Positions 1 to 7,767 of a stretch of 64,000 bases of DNA are shown piece after piece. The notes under the pieces are model-generated. The model was given only the letters and a program-made list of their open reading frames with translations. It was not told where the DNA came from and searched no databases. Position 1 is the stretch's first letter. Each line of letters begins with the position of its first letter. Source of the stretch: Gaiellasilicea sp963705515 (lineage in GTDB: Bacteria > Actinomycetota > Thermoleophilia > Gaiellales > Gaiellaceae); assembly GCA_963705515.1 (NCBI GenBank), contig CAVPJV010000009.1:906195-970194 (forward strand). Direction: 5' to 3'. The translations under genes and the position numbers were made by a program.

Positions 1-1063
1 GCGTCGAGCCCGGCAGCTCCTCGACCTCGATCGTGGCACCGTCGGGCGCGGCCTCGTGCAGGAGACGCTCGACTTCGGGTGCAACCGCGGTCGGCGATTG
101 GCCGGGCGCGAGCCGCACGGTGAAGTTCGCCTGCGCCTCGCTGATCACGGTCGTGTTCTTGAGCCCCGGCTTGCCGCCGAGGATGCCGCTGACCTCGACC
201 GAGCTCTCGGCGGTCGTGCGGAGGTAGAACTCCTCCGTCGCCTTGTCGTCGTACGGCACCGCCCCGGCGTCGTGGAGGACGTCGGCGCCGGCTGGCTGCA
301 TCGCCCAGCCCGCGCGCTCCTCGTCGGTGACCGGCGCGATCCCGACCCGGAGCGCATCGGGCACGCGGCCGTTGCGCGGCAGGATCCCGGTGAGCGTCTG
401 GTGCAGGGCGTGGATCGCGTTCAACGCCGCGTTGCCGTACATCCCCGAGTGCAGGTCGCGCTGGCCGGTCTTCACGCGCAGATTGAAGGCGGCGAGGCCC
501 CGGGTCGCGACCGAGATCGCCGGCAGGTTCCGCGACTCCATGCCGCCGTCGAAGATCACGCAGGCGTCGGCTCCGCGCTCGTCCTGCTGCAGGAACTCGA
601 CGATCGACTGCCCGCCGACCTCCTCCTCGCCGTCCGAGACGATGCGGATGTTGACCGGGAGCGCGCCGTCCGCCGCAAGCTGCCCCGCGGCGTGGAGCAG
701 CATCCAGAGCTGGCCCTTGTCGTCGGCGACTCCGCGCGCGTAGAGCCACTCGTCGCGGATGGTCGCCTGGAACGGATCGGACTCCCAGAGCTCGAGCGGC
801 GCCGGCGGCTGGACGTCGAAATGGCCGTAGCAGAGGATCGTCGGCGCGCCGTTGGCGCCGTTCGAGGCGCGGATCTCGCCGACCACGAGCGGCCGCTCGC
901 CGAACGGCACGAGCTCTGCCTCGCCGCCGCTGCGACGCACCTTGTCCGCGACCCACTCGGCCGCCTGGACGACGTCGCCGGAGTGTGCCGGGTCGGCGCT
1001 GACGGACGGGATGCTCAGCAGGTCGCCGAGCTCGTCCGACCACTCCTGGGGCAGCTGGCTCAC
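1..1063 (-). CDS. M20-family metallodipeptidase, 3' end cut by window edge
   Basis: The visible 354 codons encode an M20/M28-type zinc peptidase of the ArgE/DapE/carboxypeptidase-G2 group, probably a cytosolic dipeptidase. The first zinc-ligand motif GHFDVQPP lies near residues 80-87 (His81, Asp83), a metal-bridging Asp follows in VADDKGQ, and the catalytic Glu pair sits in DGEEEVGG. The GTG start at 1063 lies 7 nt from a TAGACT box, which suggests a leaderless mRNA. There is no signal peptide. The C-terminal part of the catalytic domain lies outside the window. Family assignment is firm; the substrate cannot be told. Confidence 0.85.
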   Translation of the reverse strand, partial: MSQLPQEWSDELGDLLSIPSVSADPAHSGDVVQAAEWVADKVRRSGGEAELVPFGERPLVVGEIRASNGANGAPTILCYGHFDVQPPAPLELWESDPFQATIRDEWLYARGVADDKGQLWMLLHAAGQLAADGALPVNIRIVSDGEEEVGGQSIVEFLQQDERGADACVIFDGGMESRNLPAISVATRGLAAFNLRVKTGQRDLHSGMYGNAALNAIHALHQTLTGILPRNGRVPDALRVGIAPVTDEERAGWAMQPAGADVLHDAGAVPYDDKATEEFYLRTTAESSVEVSGILGGKPGLKNTTVISEAQANFTVRLAPGQSPTAVAPEVERLLHEAAPDGATIEVEELPGST

Positions 1064-1070
1064 GGCGGCG

Positions 1071-1076
1071 AGTCTA
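1071..1076 (-). promoter_or_regulatory. -10 box of leaderless promoter for the M20 dipeptidase
   Basis: TAGACT on the minus strand, 7 nt before the GTG start. The 18-mer CTAGACTCGCCGCCGTGA spanning box, spacer and start recurs exactly at the ferredoxin gene (38990-39007). Confidence 0.5.
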
Positions 1077-1102
1077 GTCAGAGCCGCGCGGACGGCGTTG
1101 GA

Positions 1103-2179
1103 CTAAGCGACGTCGCGGAGCTGGGCGGCGAGCGCGAGCGCCCGCAGCTTCTTCAGGCCCTGGTTCTCGATCTGCCGGATCCGCTCGCGGGTGACGTTGA
1201 ACGCCTTCCCGACCTCGTCGAGCGTCCGCGGCTGCTCGCCGTCGAGCCCGTAGCGCAGCTCGAGCACGCGCCGCTCGCGGTGCGAGAGCGACTTCAGGAT
1301 CGAGCGGAGCGCCTCGTTGCGGAGCGTCTCCTCGGCCACCTCGTCGGGCAGCGGCATCGTCTCGTCGGTGAGGAAGTGCCCGAACTCGGACTCGTCCTCG
1401 TCGCCGACCGGCTTCTCGAGCGAGATCGGCGTCTGCGCGCTGCGGCGGATCTGGTCGATCTCCTCCGGGAGTAGGTCGAGCTCCATCCCGATCTCGATCG
1501 CGCTGGGCTCGCGGCCGAGCTTGGCGCGCAACGCCCGCTCCGTGCGGACGATCTTGTTCAGCTTCTCGACGACGTGCACGGGCATCCGGATCGTGCGCGC
1601 CTTGTCGGCGAGTGCCCGGGCGACCGCCTGGCGGATCCACCAGGTCGCGTACGTCGAGAACTTGAAGCCCTTGCGGTAGTCGAACTTCTCCGCGGCGCGG
1701 ACGAGGCCGATCGTCCCTTCCTGGATCAGGTCGAGGAACGGGAGCCCCTGGTTGCGGTAGCGCTTCGCGATCGAGACGACCAGGCGGAGGTTCGCTTCCA
1801 CCATTGCCTGCTTGGCCGCGTGCTCGCCGCGCTCGATCCGCTTCGCCAGCTCGACTTCCTGCGCCGCGGTCAGCAGCGGCACCTTGCCGATGTCCTTGAG
1901 GAAGAGCTGCAGCGTGTCCGTCGAGACCTCGCGCGCCTCCTCGACCTCGGCCTCCGGCTCGTCGCGGTCGACGACTTCGATCTTCAGCTCCTCGAGGGTC
2001 GAGTAGAACTCGTCCATCTGCGCCGCGTCGAGGTCGAGCTCGTCGAGCGCGATCGCGATGTCCTCCGCGATCAGCTTGCCCGCCAGCTTGCCGCTCTCGA
2101 GCAGGGCTTTCGCCTCGCTGCTCGCGAGGACGTCGAATCCCTGCTGCTCGACAGTGCTGATGGTTCCCCCTGCGCTCAC
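1103..2179 (-). CDS. sigA: Primary (group 1/2) RNA polymerase sigma factor
   Basis: A sigma-70 factor of 358 aa that directs RNA polymerase to housekeeping promoters. All core regions are visible: region 1.2 (LQLFLKDIGKVPLLT), region 2 with the -10 recognition helix (FKFSTYATWWIRQAVARA), region 3 (RMPVHVVEKLNK) and region 4 with a C-terminal helix-turn-helix (RTLDEVGKAFNVTRERIRQI). There is no long acidic region 1.1 or non-conserved insert, so it is shorter than E. coli RpoD. I chose GTG 2179, which has GGAGGGGG upstream and a promoter 28 nt further; a longer frame up to 2272 would run through that promoter. Another group 1/2 paralogue elsewhere cannot be excluded. Confidence 0.88.
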   Translation of the reverse strand: MSAGGTISTVEQQGFDVLASSEAKALLESGKLAGKLIAEDIAIALDELDLDAAQMDEFYSTLEELKIEVVDRDEPEAEVEEAREVSTDTLQLFLKDIGKVPLLTAAQEVELAKRIERGEHAAKQAMVEANLRLVVSIAKRYRNQGLPFLDLIQEGTIGLVRAAEKFDYRKGFKFSTYATWWIRQAVARALADKARTIRMPVHVVEKLNKIVRTERALRAKLGREPSAIEIGMELDLLPEEIDQIRRSAQTPISLEKPVGDEDESEFGHFLTDETMPLPDEVAEETLRNEALRSILKSLSHRERRVLELRYGLDGEQPRTLDEVGKAFNVTRERIRQIENQGLKKLRALALAAQLRDVA

Positions 2180-2206
2180 TTCGGCTCCCCCTCCGATCGC
2201 GCTCTG

Positions 2207-2235
2207 AGAGTAGTCGCGACTCTGGCAATTCGCAA
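2207..2235 (-). promoter_or_regulatory. Sigma-70-type promoter of the sigma factor gene
   Basis: On the minus strand TTGCGA (2230-2235), a 17-nt spacer and TACTCT (2207-2212) form a well-spaced -35/-10 pair, 27 nt before the preferred GTG start. Unlike most promoters here it leaves room for a Shine-Dalgarno site. Confidence 0.5.
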
Positions 2236-2311
2236 CACTCTCCTTACAAAGCTGCGAGAGCTTGCCAAACACCGCTCCGAAGCGCCATAGGCCGTTCGGC
2301 CCATCTTTGGA

Positions 2312-3277
2312 TCAGGAGGTCCCCGCGTTGCGAACCGCATCGAGATAGCGCTTCGCCTCGGCGGCGATCTTGCTGCCGGGCTCGGCCTTGCGCGCCAGCT
2401 CGAGCTGGCGCGTCGCCTCTTTGACGTTCTTCTGCCAGAGCAGCAGCATCCCGAGGTGGAAGCGCACCGTCGCCGCGTGCGGGAAGCGGCGGCTGAGCGG
2501 GCCGAGACGGGAGAACGACGCCGACGGATTTCCCTTGTCGTAGCGACCGACCGCATCGGCGACGAGCGCGTCGACGTTGTTCGGCGCGATCTCCCGCGCC
2601 TCCTCGAAGGCGCGGCGCGCGGAGACGGGGCGGCCGAGTCTCTGCAAGGCGATCCCGTAGAGCAGCCGCCCGCGCAGCGTCCGGTCGGCGGCGAGCCGGT
2701 GCAGCTGCTCGGCCGGCGTCTTGCCCTCGATCCGGTAGTCGAAGCTGACGACGAAGCCGGGCAGGCCGGGCGCGAAGTCCCGCGCGTGGATGAAGTCGCC
2801 CGCTCGGACCGCGTACGGCGTATCCGGCTCGACGTCGCGCGCCTCGCGCCAGGCGGTCAGCGCGCCGCTCGTGCCGGCCCAGAAGCGGGACAGCCCGACG
2901 TGGAGCTGCACGAACGAGCTCCGGGGATAGAGGGCGCCGAGCTGCTCGATCCGGTCCTCGCTCGCCGGCCAGGCCGCGAAGGCGGCGCCGAGCTTCGCCT
3001 CGAGCGAGTCGTAGCGCGCGAAGATGACCGCCGCCTGCTGCCGCTTCCCGTCGGCGTAGAGCGCCGCGGCGCGGCGGAGGTCGGTCGCCTCTGCGTCGTC
3101 GCGGAGCCCGAGCGCGAGCTCGAACGGCGGAACGCCCTGGCGCGGCTTCGGCGCCGCCCCCGCGGTCGACGCGCCGTCGACCTCGTCGGCCGTGAGCGTC
3201 GCCGCGCCGGCGACGACCGCAGCGGCGACCGCTGCCAGCACGGCCACGACCAGCACGGTGCGGGTGCGTGCAGACAC
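2312..3277 (-). CDS. Membrane-anchored TPR-like repeat protein
   Basis: A 321-aa protein of unknown function. Residues 7-28 form a hydrophobic N-terminal segment (signal anchor or uncleaved signal peptide) followed by a Pro/Ala-rich linker. The rest is helical with TPR-like spacing of small and aromatic residues, for example LYGIALQRLGRPVSARRAFE and HLGMLLLWQKNVKEATRQLE. This suggests a protein-interaction scaffold outside or at the membrane. The GTG start at 3277 is 6 nt from a TAGTGT box. It lies between the glycosyltransferase and sigma factor genes, each with its own promoter, so no operon partner is implied. Confidence 0.7.
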   Translation of the reverse strand: MSARTRTVLVVAVLAAVAAAVVAGAATLTADEVDGASTAGAAPKPRQGVPPFELALGLRDDAEATDLRRAAALYADGKRQQAAVIFARYDSLEAKLGAAFAAWPASEDRIEQLGALYPRSSFVQLHVGLSRFWAGTSGALTAWREARDVEPDTPYAVRAGDFIHARDFAPGLPGFVVSFDYRIEGKTPAEQLHRLAADRTLRGRLLYGIALQRLGRPVSARRAFEEAREIAPNNVDALVADAVGRYDKGNPSASFSRLGPLSRRFPHAATVRFHLGMLLLWQKNVKEATRQLELARKAEPGSKIAAEAKRYLDAVRNAGTS

Positions 3278-3283
3278 GCGGCC

Positions 3284-3289
3284 ACACTA
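3284..3289 (-). promoter_or_regulatory. -10 box of leaderless promoter for the TPR protein
   Basis: TAGTGT on the minus strand, 6 nt before the GTG at 3277, so the predicted transcript start falls on or next to the start codon. Confidence 0.45.
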
Positions 3290-4435
3290 GCGACGGGCCG
3301 CGTGCTCCTCGACCGCTGCGGCAGCCTCCTCGGCTGTCCCCATCTCCGCGAATTCGGCGGCGATCGCGCAGGCCGCCTCCGCGTACCCCGGCTCCGACAG
3401 CACGAGCCGCACGGCGGCCGCAACCGCGTCTCCCGTCACGTCGTCCGGCGGGAGCACGACGGCGGCGCCGGCGCGCTCGCAGCGGGCTGCGTTCTCGAAC
3501 TGGTCGGCGCCCTGCGGGATCAGCACGAGCGGCAGCCCCGCCGCGAGGGTGCCGAGCAGCGTGCCCGAGCCGCCGTGGGAGACCACGGCCGCGCAGGAGG
3601 GGAGCACGTGCGCCTGCGGCACGAACTGCTCGACGCGGATTGTCGGAGGCACGTCGCCGAGCTCGGACGGATCAACGTTACGGCCGACGGTGAGAAGCGC
3701 TCCCACGCCCGCGCTCGCAAGCCCGTCGACGAGCGGCGCGAACGACGCGGGCCGGTTGAAGACGGTGCCCATGGTCGCGTAGACCAGCGGGCGCGGCAGC
3801 CGCTCGAGCCACGGCGGTGGATCGACCGGCTCGCCGCCCGCGAGCCGCAGCCGGATGCTCGGGCAGAGCGGCCGTTCGTCTGCGAGCAACGGCGGGACGA
3901 CGTCCACGTACAGCCCCTCGAACGCGCCGGCGTATGGGGCCGGCTCTAACCCCGCCGAGCGCCAGAGCGTCGCGACCGCCGGGGCGGAGCGCTCGAGGAT
4001 CGAGAGCGACACCATCGTCCCGAACCCGTGGTTGACGGACGGAAGCCGGAGCGAAGCGGCGGCGACCGGCGCCGCGAGATCGCCGCTCTCGTAGACGACC
4101 GCCTCCGCGCGCCACGCGCGTGCCGCGTCGAGCAGTGCCGGCAGCTTCAGCGGCGCATGGCCCTGCGCGAAGAGGTACGAGAAAACGTACGGCCGCCGGT
4201 CGAGCGCCGGTAGCTCCTGGATCGCGTCCCAACCCACGTCCAACCGGACGTGCCTGGCGGCGGTGTGGTCGGCCCCTGCGGCGAGCGCCTCGAATCCCTC
4301 GGCCTCGACGACGGGATGCCAGGCGGCCGCCGTGGCGAACGCAATGTCGTGGCCGCGTGCCCGAAGGGCTCTCGCAAGCGGGAGCAGCGGACGGAAATGT
4401 CCGTCGAGCGGCGTCGTCGAGAACAGCACGCGCAT
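3287..4435 (-). CDS. GT1-family (UGT/MGT-like) glycosyltransferase
   Basis: A 382-aa GT-B fold glycosyltransferase. The N-terminal half opens with STTPLDGHFRPLLPLARAL, where His13 sits at the position of the catalytic base in family GT1. The C-terminal half carries the nucleotide-sugar signature SHGGSGTLLGTLAAGLPLVL followed by PQGADQFENA, typical of macrolide, flavonoid or sterol glycosyltransferases. It is soluble with no membrane segment. The start ATG (4435) is 42 nt from the divergent cysteine operon. Acceptor and sugar are unknown, and nothing nearby points to an antibiotic or glycolipid cluster. Confidence 0.85.
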   Translation of the reverse strand: MRVLFSTTPLDGHFRPLLPLARALRARGHDIAFATAAAWHPVVEAEGFEALAAGADHTAARHVRLDVGWDAIQELPALDRRPYVFSYLFAQGHAPLKLPALLDAARAWRAEAVVYESGDLAAPVAAASLRLPSVNHGFGTMVSLSILERSAPAVATLWRSAGLEPAPYAGAFEGLYVDVVPPLLADERPLCPSIRLRLAGGEPVDPPPWLERLPRPLVYATMGTVFNRPASFAPLVDGLASAGVGALLTVGRNVDPSELGDVPPTIRVEQFVPQAHVLPSCAAVVSHGGSGTLLGTLAAGLPLVLIPQGADQFENAARCERAGAAVVLPPDDVTGDAVAAAVRLVLSEPGYAEAACAIAAEFAEMGTAEEAAAAVEEHAARR

Positions 4436-4477
4436 CCGCCGATCATCCCGGGAATCCCAGGGGTCGCGCTACCGTTT

Positions 4478-5647
4478 ATGAAAGAGATGGCCACCTACAG
4501 GGAACTTCTCGCGCGCGTGAAGGAAGAGATCGACGAGGTCGGCGCAGCCGAGGCGCGCGAGCGCCAGGGCGAGGCGCTCTTCGTCGACGTACGCGAGCGC
4601 GAGGAGTGGGAGGAGGGCGTCGTCCCCGGCGCCGTTCATGTCCCGCGCGGCCAGCTGGAGTCGCGGATCGAGGGCCTCGTCCCCGACCGCTCCCGCGAGA
4701 TCGTCCTCTACTGCGCCGGCGGCTCGCGCTCCGCGTTCGCCGCGAAGGCGCTGCAGGACCTCGGCTACGAGAATGTCACCTCGCTCACCGGCGGCTTCAC
4801 GGACTGGAAGCGGAACGGCTTCCCGGTCGAGACGCCCCGCTCGCTCTCGCCCGACCAGCGCCGCCGCTACTCGCGCCATCTGCTGATCCCGGAGGTCGGC
4901 GAGGCCGGCCAGGAGCGGCTGCTCGGCGGGCGCGTGCTCCTGATCGGCGCCGGCGGGCTCGGCTCGCCTGCGTCGCTCTACCTCGCTGCAGCCGGCGTCG
5001 GCACGCTCGGCATCGTCGACGCGGACGTCGTCGACGACTCGAACCTGCAGCGCCAGATCGTCCACTCGACCGACACGCTCGGCGAGGCGAAGGTCACGTC
5101 TGCAAAGCGGACGATCCAGGCGCTCAACCCCGACGTCGAAGTCAAGACCTACGAGGAGCGGCTCACGTCCGAGAACGTCGAGCGCATCTTTGGCGAGGGC
5201 TGGGACGTGATCGTCGACGGCGCCGACAACTTCCCGACGCGCTACCTCGTCAACGACGCATCGGTCTGGCACGGAATTCCGGTCGTCCACGGCTCGATCT
5301 ACCGCTTCGAGGGCCAGGTCACGGTCTTCAACCCGGGCGAGGGCCCGTGCTACCGCTGCCTCTTCCCCACCCCGCCACCGCCGGAGCTCGCTCCGAGCTG
5401 CGCCGAGGGCGGCGTGCTCGGCGTCCTGCCCGGGATCGTCGGCTCATTGCAGGCGAACGAGGCGCTCAAGCTCGTGCTCGGGATCGGCGACTCGCTCCAG
5501 GGCCGGCTGCTGCTGCTCGACGCGCTCGGGACGACGATCGACGAGGTTGCCGTCAAGCGCGATCCGAACTGCCCGGTCTGCGGGGAGCACCCGACGATCA
5601 CCGAGTACGTCGACTACGTCGAGTTCTGCCAGGGAGTCCGCGGATGA
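4478..5647 (+). CDS. Rhodanese-MoeB/ThiF fusion: activating enzyme for CysO
   Basis: A 389-aa E1-like adenylyltransferase/sulfurtransferase that should adenylate the C-terminus of a ubiquitin-like sulfur carrier and convert it to a thiocarboxylate. Residues about 15-120 are a rhodanese domain with active loop CAGGSRS (Cys79). Residues about 125-385 are a MoeB/ThiF domain with ATP site GAGGLGS (157-163), DNLQ-type SNLQRQ and two CxxC zinc motifs (CYRC, CPVC). Domain order is reversed relative to mycobacterial MoeZ, where rhodanese is C-terminal. ATG 4478 was chosen; ATG 4487 (MATYREL) is an equally good start. The stop overlaps the cysO start (ATGA). Confidence 0.9.
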   Translation: MKEMATYRELLARVKEEIDEVGAAEARERQGEALFVDVREREEWEEGVVPGAVHVPRGQLESRIEGLVPDRSREIVLYCAGGSRSAFAAKALQDLGYENVTSLTGGFTDWKRNGFPVETPRSLSPDQRRRYSRHLLIPEVGEAGQERLLGGRVLLIGAGGLGSPASLYLAAAGVGTLGIVDADVVDDSNLQRQIVHSTDTLGEAKVTSAKRTIQALNPDVEVKTYEERLTSENVERIFGEGWDVIVDGADNFPTRYLVNDASVWHGIPVVHGSIYRFEGQVTVFNPGEGPCYRCLFPTPPPPELAPSCAEGGVLGVLPGIVGSLQANEALKLVLGIGDSLQGRLLLLDALGTTIDEVAVKRDPNCPVCGEHPTITEYVDYVEFCQGVRG

Positions 5648-5913
5648 CGAAGGTGCGGATCCCACCCACGCTTCGCAACGAGGTCGGCGGCGAGCGGGAG
5701 CTGATCGGCGAGGGCGTGACGGTGCGCGAGGTGCTCGAGGATCTCTCGGGCCGCTATCCGGCGCTCGAGGCGCAGCTGTTCGAGCAAGGCGACCTGGCGC
5801 CGTTCGTGAACGTCTACGTCGGCGGTGAGGACGTCCGCACGCTCGAAGGGCTCGACACGCGCGTCAACGGCAGCTCGATGATTCTCCTCCCCGCCATGGC
5901 CGGCGGGTGCTGA
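5644..5913 (+). CDS. cysO: CysO-type ubiquitin-like sulfur carrier ending in Gly-Gly-Cys
   Basis: An 89-aa beta-grasp protein of the ThiS/MoaD/CysO family. It opens like CysO (MTKVRIPPTLRNEVGGE), carries FVNVYVGGEDVR in the middle and ends LLPAMAGGC. Family members normally end exactly at the Gly-Gly that becomes the thiocarboxylate; here codon 89 (TGC) adds a Cys. Co-transcription with an activating enzyme, a cysteine synthase and a JAMM peptidase identifies it as the cysteine-forming carrier rather than a thiamin or molybdopterin one. The last codons overlap the GTG start of the next gene by 7 nt, so the extra codon might also be a by-product of that overlap. Confidence 0.92.
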   Translation: MTKVRIPPTLRNEVGGERELIGEGVTVREVLEDLSGRYPALEAQLFEQGDLAPFVNVYVGGEDVRTLEGLDTRVNGSSMILLPAMAGGC

Positions 5914-6839
5914 GAACAGCGGACTCCGTCCTCGCCCTCGTCGGGAACACGCCGCTCGTCGAGCTCTCCCGCTTCGCTCCGGGACCGGTCAGGGTGTACG
6001 CGAAGCTCGAGTCGGAGAACCCGACCGGCTCGATCAAGGACCGCGTCGCGAAGGCGATGATCGAGACGGCCGAGGCCTCGGGCGAGCTCGAGCCGGGCCG
6101 TCACCTGCTCGAGCCGACGAGCGGGAACACCGGCATCTCGCTCGCGCTCGTCGCGAAGCTGAAGGGCTATCCGCTCACGTGCGTCATGCCCTCGAATGCA
6201 ACCGCCGAGCGCCGCCGCGTGCTCGAGCTCTTCGGCGCGCAGGTGATCGAGTCGCCTGGCGAGGAAGGCTCGAACGGCGCCGTCCGGCTCGCGCTCGAGC
6301 TCGCGGAGCGCGACCCGTCCTACTTCATGCCGTTCCAGTACGCGAACGAGGCGAACCCGCGCGCCCACTACGAGGGCACGGGCGCCGAGATCGCGGCGGC
6401 GCTCGACCGCGTCGACGTGCTCGTGGCAGGCCTCGGCACCGGCGGCACGCTGATGGGGACGGGCGCACGGCTGCGGGAGAGCTTCCCGGACGTCGTCGTC
6501 GCCGCCGCGGAGCCGCTGCCGGGCGAGGCGGTGATGGGCCTGCGCTCGCTGGAGGACGGCTACGTGCCGCCGATCCTCGACGTCACGAAGCTCGACCGGA
6601 AGATCCTCGTCTCGAACGAGGAGTCGGTCACCGGCCTGCGGCGGCTGCTCGACGCGGAGGGGATCTTCGGCGGCGTCTCGTCCGGCGCGGTCGCGCATGT
6701 CGCACGGAAGCTCGCCGGCGAGCTCGTGGAGGGCGTCGTCGTCTGCGTCCTCGCCGACGGCGGCTGGAAGTACCTCTCCGCCGACTTCTGGGAGGCCGAC
6801 GACGTGGCCCGGTCGATGGAACGGACCGTCTGGTGGTGA
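5907..6839 (+). CDS. cysM: PLP-dependent cysteine synthase, CysM (O-phosphoserine sulfhydrylase-like)
   Basis: A 310-aa fold-type II PLP enzyme. The PLP lysine is Lys44 in NPTGSIKDRVA, the substrate loop TSGNTG is at residues 71-76, and the phosphate-binding glycine loop is GLGTGGTLMGTG. In M. tuberculosis CysM condenses O-phosphoserine with the CysO thiocarboxylate to give CysO-Cys; the gene order here supports the same reaction, although substrate preference is not provable from sequence. The GTG start at 5907 lies inside cysO, and the TGA at 6837-6839 overlaps the next start, indicating translational coupling. The protein ends in two tryptophans. Confidence 0.92.
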   Translation: MLRTADSVLALVGNTPLVELSRFAPGPVRVYAKLESENPTGSIKDRVAKAMIETAEASGELEPGRHLLEPTSGNTGISLALVAKLKGYPLTCVMPSNATAERRRVLELFGAQVIESPGEEGSNGAVRLALELAERDPSYFMPFQYANEANPRAHYEGTGAEIAAALDRVDVLVAGLGTGGTLMGTGARLRESFPDVVVAAAEPLPGEAVMGLRSLEDGYVPPILDVTKLDRKILVSNEESVTGLRRLLDAEGIFGGVSSGAVAHVARKLAGELVEGVVVCVLADGGWKYLSADFWEADDVARSMERTVWW

Positions 6840-7207
6840 TCCCGCCCGAGGTTCGCGCTGAGCTCCGGACGCACGCGGAGGCGGAAGCGCCGAACGAGGC
6901 CTGCGGGCTCGTCGTCCTCCGCGACGGCGTCGCCGAGCGCTACGTCCGCGGCCGCAACGCCGCCGCCTCGCCGTACCGCTTCGAGCTGGACGTACCGCCG
7001 GAGACGTGGTTCCTCGAGGACGAGGGCTACGAGCTCGCCGTCTTCCACTCGCACCTCTCCTCGCCGCCGCGCCCATCGCGCACGGACGTCGAGAACATCG
7101 GCCTCTGGCAGGGCAAGCCGTACCTGATCCTCTCGCTCGGCTCCGACTCGCTCGCGGGGTGGACGATCGAGGACGGACGGATCGAGCCGCTCGCCGTCGT
7201 CGCGTGA
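6836..7207 (+). CDS. mec: Mec-like JAMM/MPN+ metallopeptidase releasing cysteine from CysO
   Basis: A 123-aa single-domain JAB1/MPN+ zinc peptidase. The full JAMM signature is present: Glu21 in EACGLVV, His71-Ser-His73, then seven residues, Ser81 and Asp84 (HSHLSSPPRPSRTD). In M. tuberculosis Mec hydrolyses the CysO-Cys peptide bond to free cysteine and regenerate CysO. Here it could also trim the encoded terminal Cys from new CysO. Start GTG 6836 (or GTG 6833) overlaps the cysM stop, and its own TGA overlaps the next GTG, so it is the fourth gene of a coupled operon. Confidence 0.9.
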   Translation: MIPPEVRAELRTHAEAEAPNEACGLVVLRDGVAERYVRGRNAAASPYRFELDVPPETWFLEDEGYELAVFHSHLSSPPRPSRTDVENIGLWQGKPYLILSLGSDSLAGWTIEDGRIEPLAVVA

Positions 7208-7767
7208 AGGTCGCCGAGGTTGTTCCCGGTCTCTGGCGCTGGACGGCGCCGCATCCCGACTGGAAGGAAGGCGACGACTGGGAGCGGGAGGTCGGCTGCG
7301 TCTACTACGAGGCGCCCCGGGCCACTGTCCTGATCGACCCGCTCGTGCCGGACGAGCGGGAGCGGTTCCTCGAGGCGCTCGACCGCGACGTCGAGCGGCG
7401 CGGCCTGCCGGTCACAGTTCTGCTCACCGTCCCCTGGCACGAGCGCAGCATCACCGAGCTGGTCGAGCGCTACGCCGCCGGCGACGAGGCGCCCGCCGGC
7501 GTCGAGCCGTTCGTCGTGGCCGAGGTCGACGAGACGCTCTGGTGGCTGCCGGAGCACGCGACCCTGGTCGCCGGCGACGTGCTGGTCGGCACGGACCGGG
7601 GCATCGAGGTCTGCCCCGACTCCTGGCTCGACGAGCGCTCCTCGCCCACGTCGATCCGGGCGGCGCTCGCGCCGCTGCTCGAGCTCCCGCTCGAGCGGAT
7701 CATCGTCTCGCACGGCGAGCCGGTGCTCGAGGACGGCCGGGCCGCGCTCGCGCGCGCGCTCGCCTAG
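7204..7767 (+). CDS. Metallo-beta-lactamase-fold-like protein without the zinc motif
   Basis: A 187-aa protein ending the cysteine operon. Sheet-forming stretches (GLWRWTAPHP, ATVLIDPLVP, VTVLLTVPWHERS, RIIVSHGEPVL) follow the order of a metallo-beta-lactamase fold, with a terminal SHGEP that matches the usual last metal loop. The diagnostic HxHxDH is replaced by PWHERS, so catalytic zinc is probably lost or altered. Its GTG start overlaps the mec stop by 4 nt, so it is co-translated, but its role in sulfur transfer is unknown. The stop TAG interlocks with that of the convergent peptidase gene at a shared CTAG. Confidence 0.7.
   Translation: MKVAEVVPGLWRWTAPHPDWKEGDDWEREVGCVYYEAPRATVLIDPLVPDERERFLEALDRDVERRGLPVTVLLTVPWHERSITELVERYAAGDEAPAGVEPFVVAEVDETLWWLPEHATLVAGDVLVGTDRGIEVCPDSWLDERSSPTSIRAALAPLLELPLERIIVSHGEPVLEDGRAALARALA

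Noticed and set aside
56..1474. Long open frame on the plus strand opposite the M20 and sigma factor genes
   Set aside because: Arg/Ala/Val-rich translation with no motifs, antisense to two clear genes; high GC leaves such shadow frames open throughout the window.
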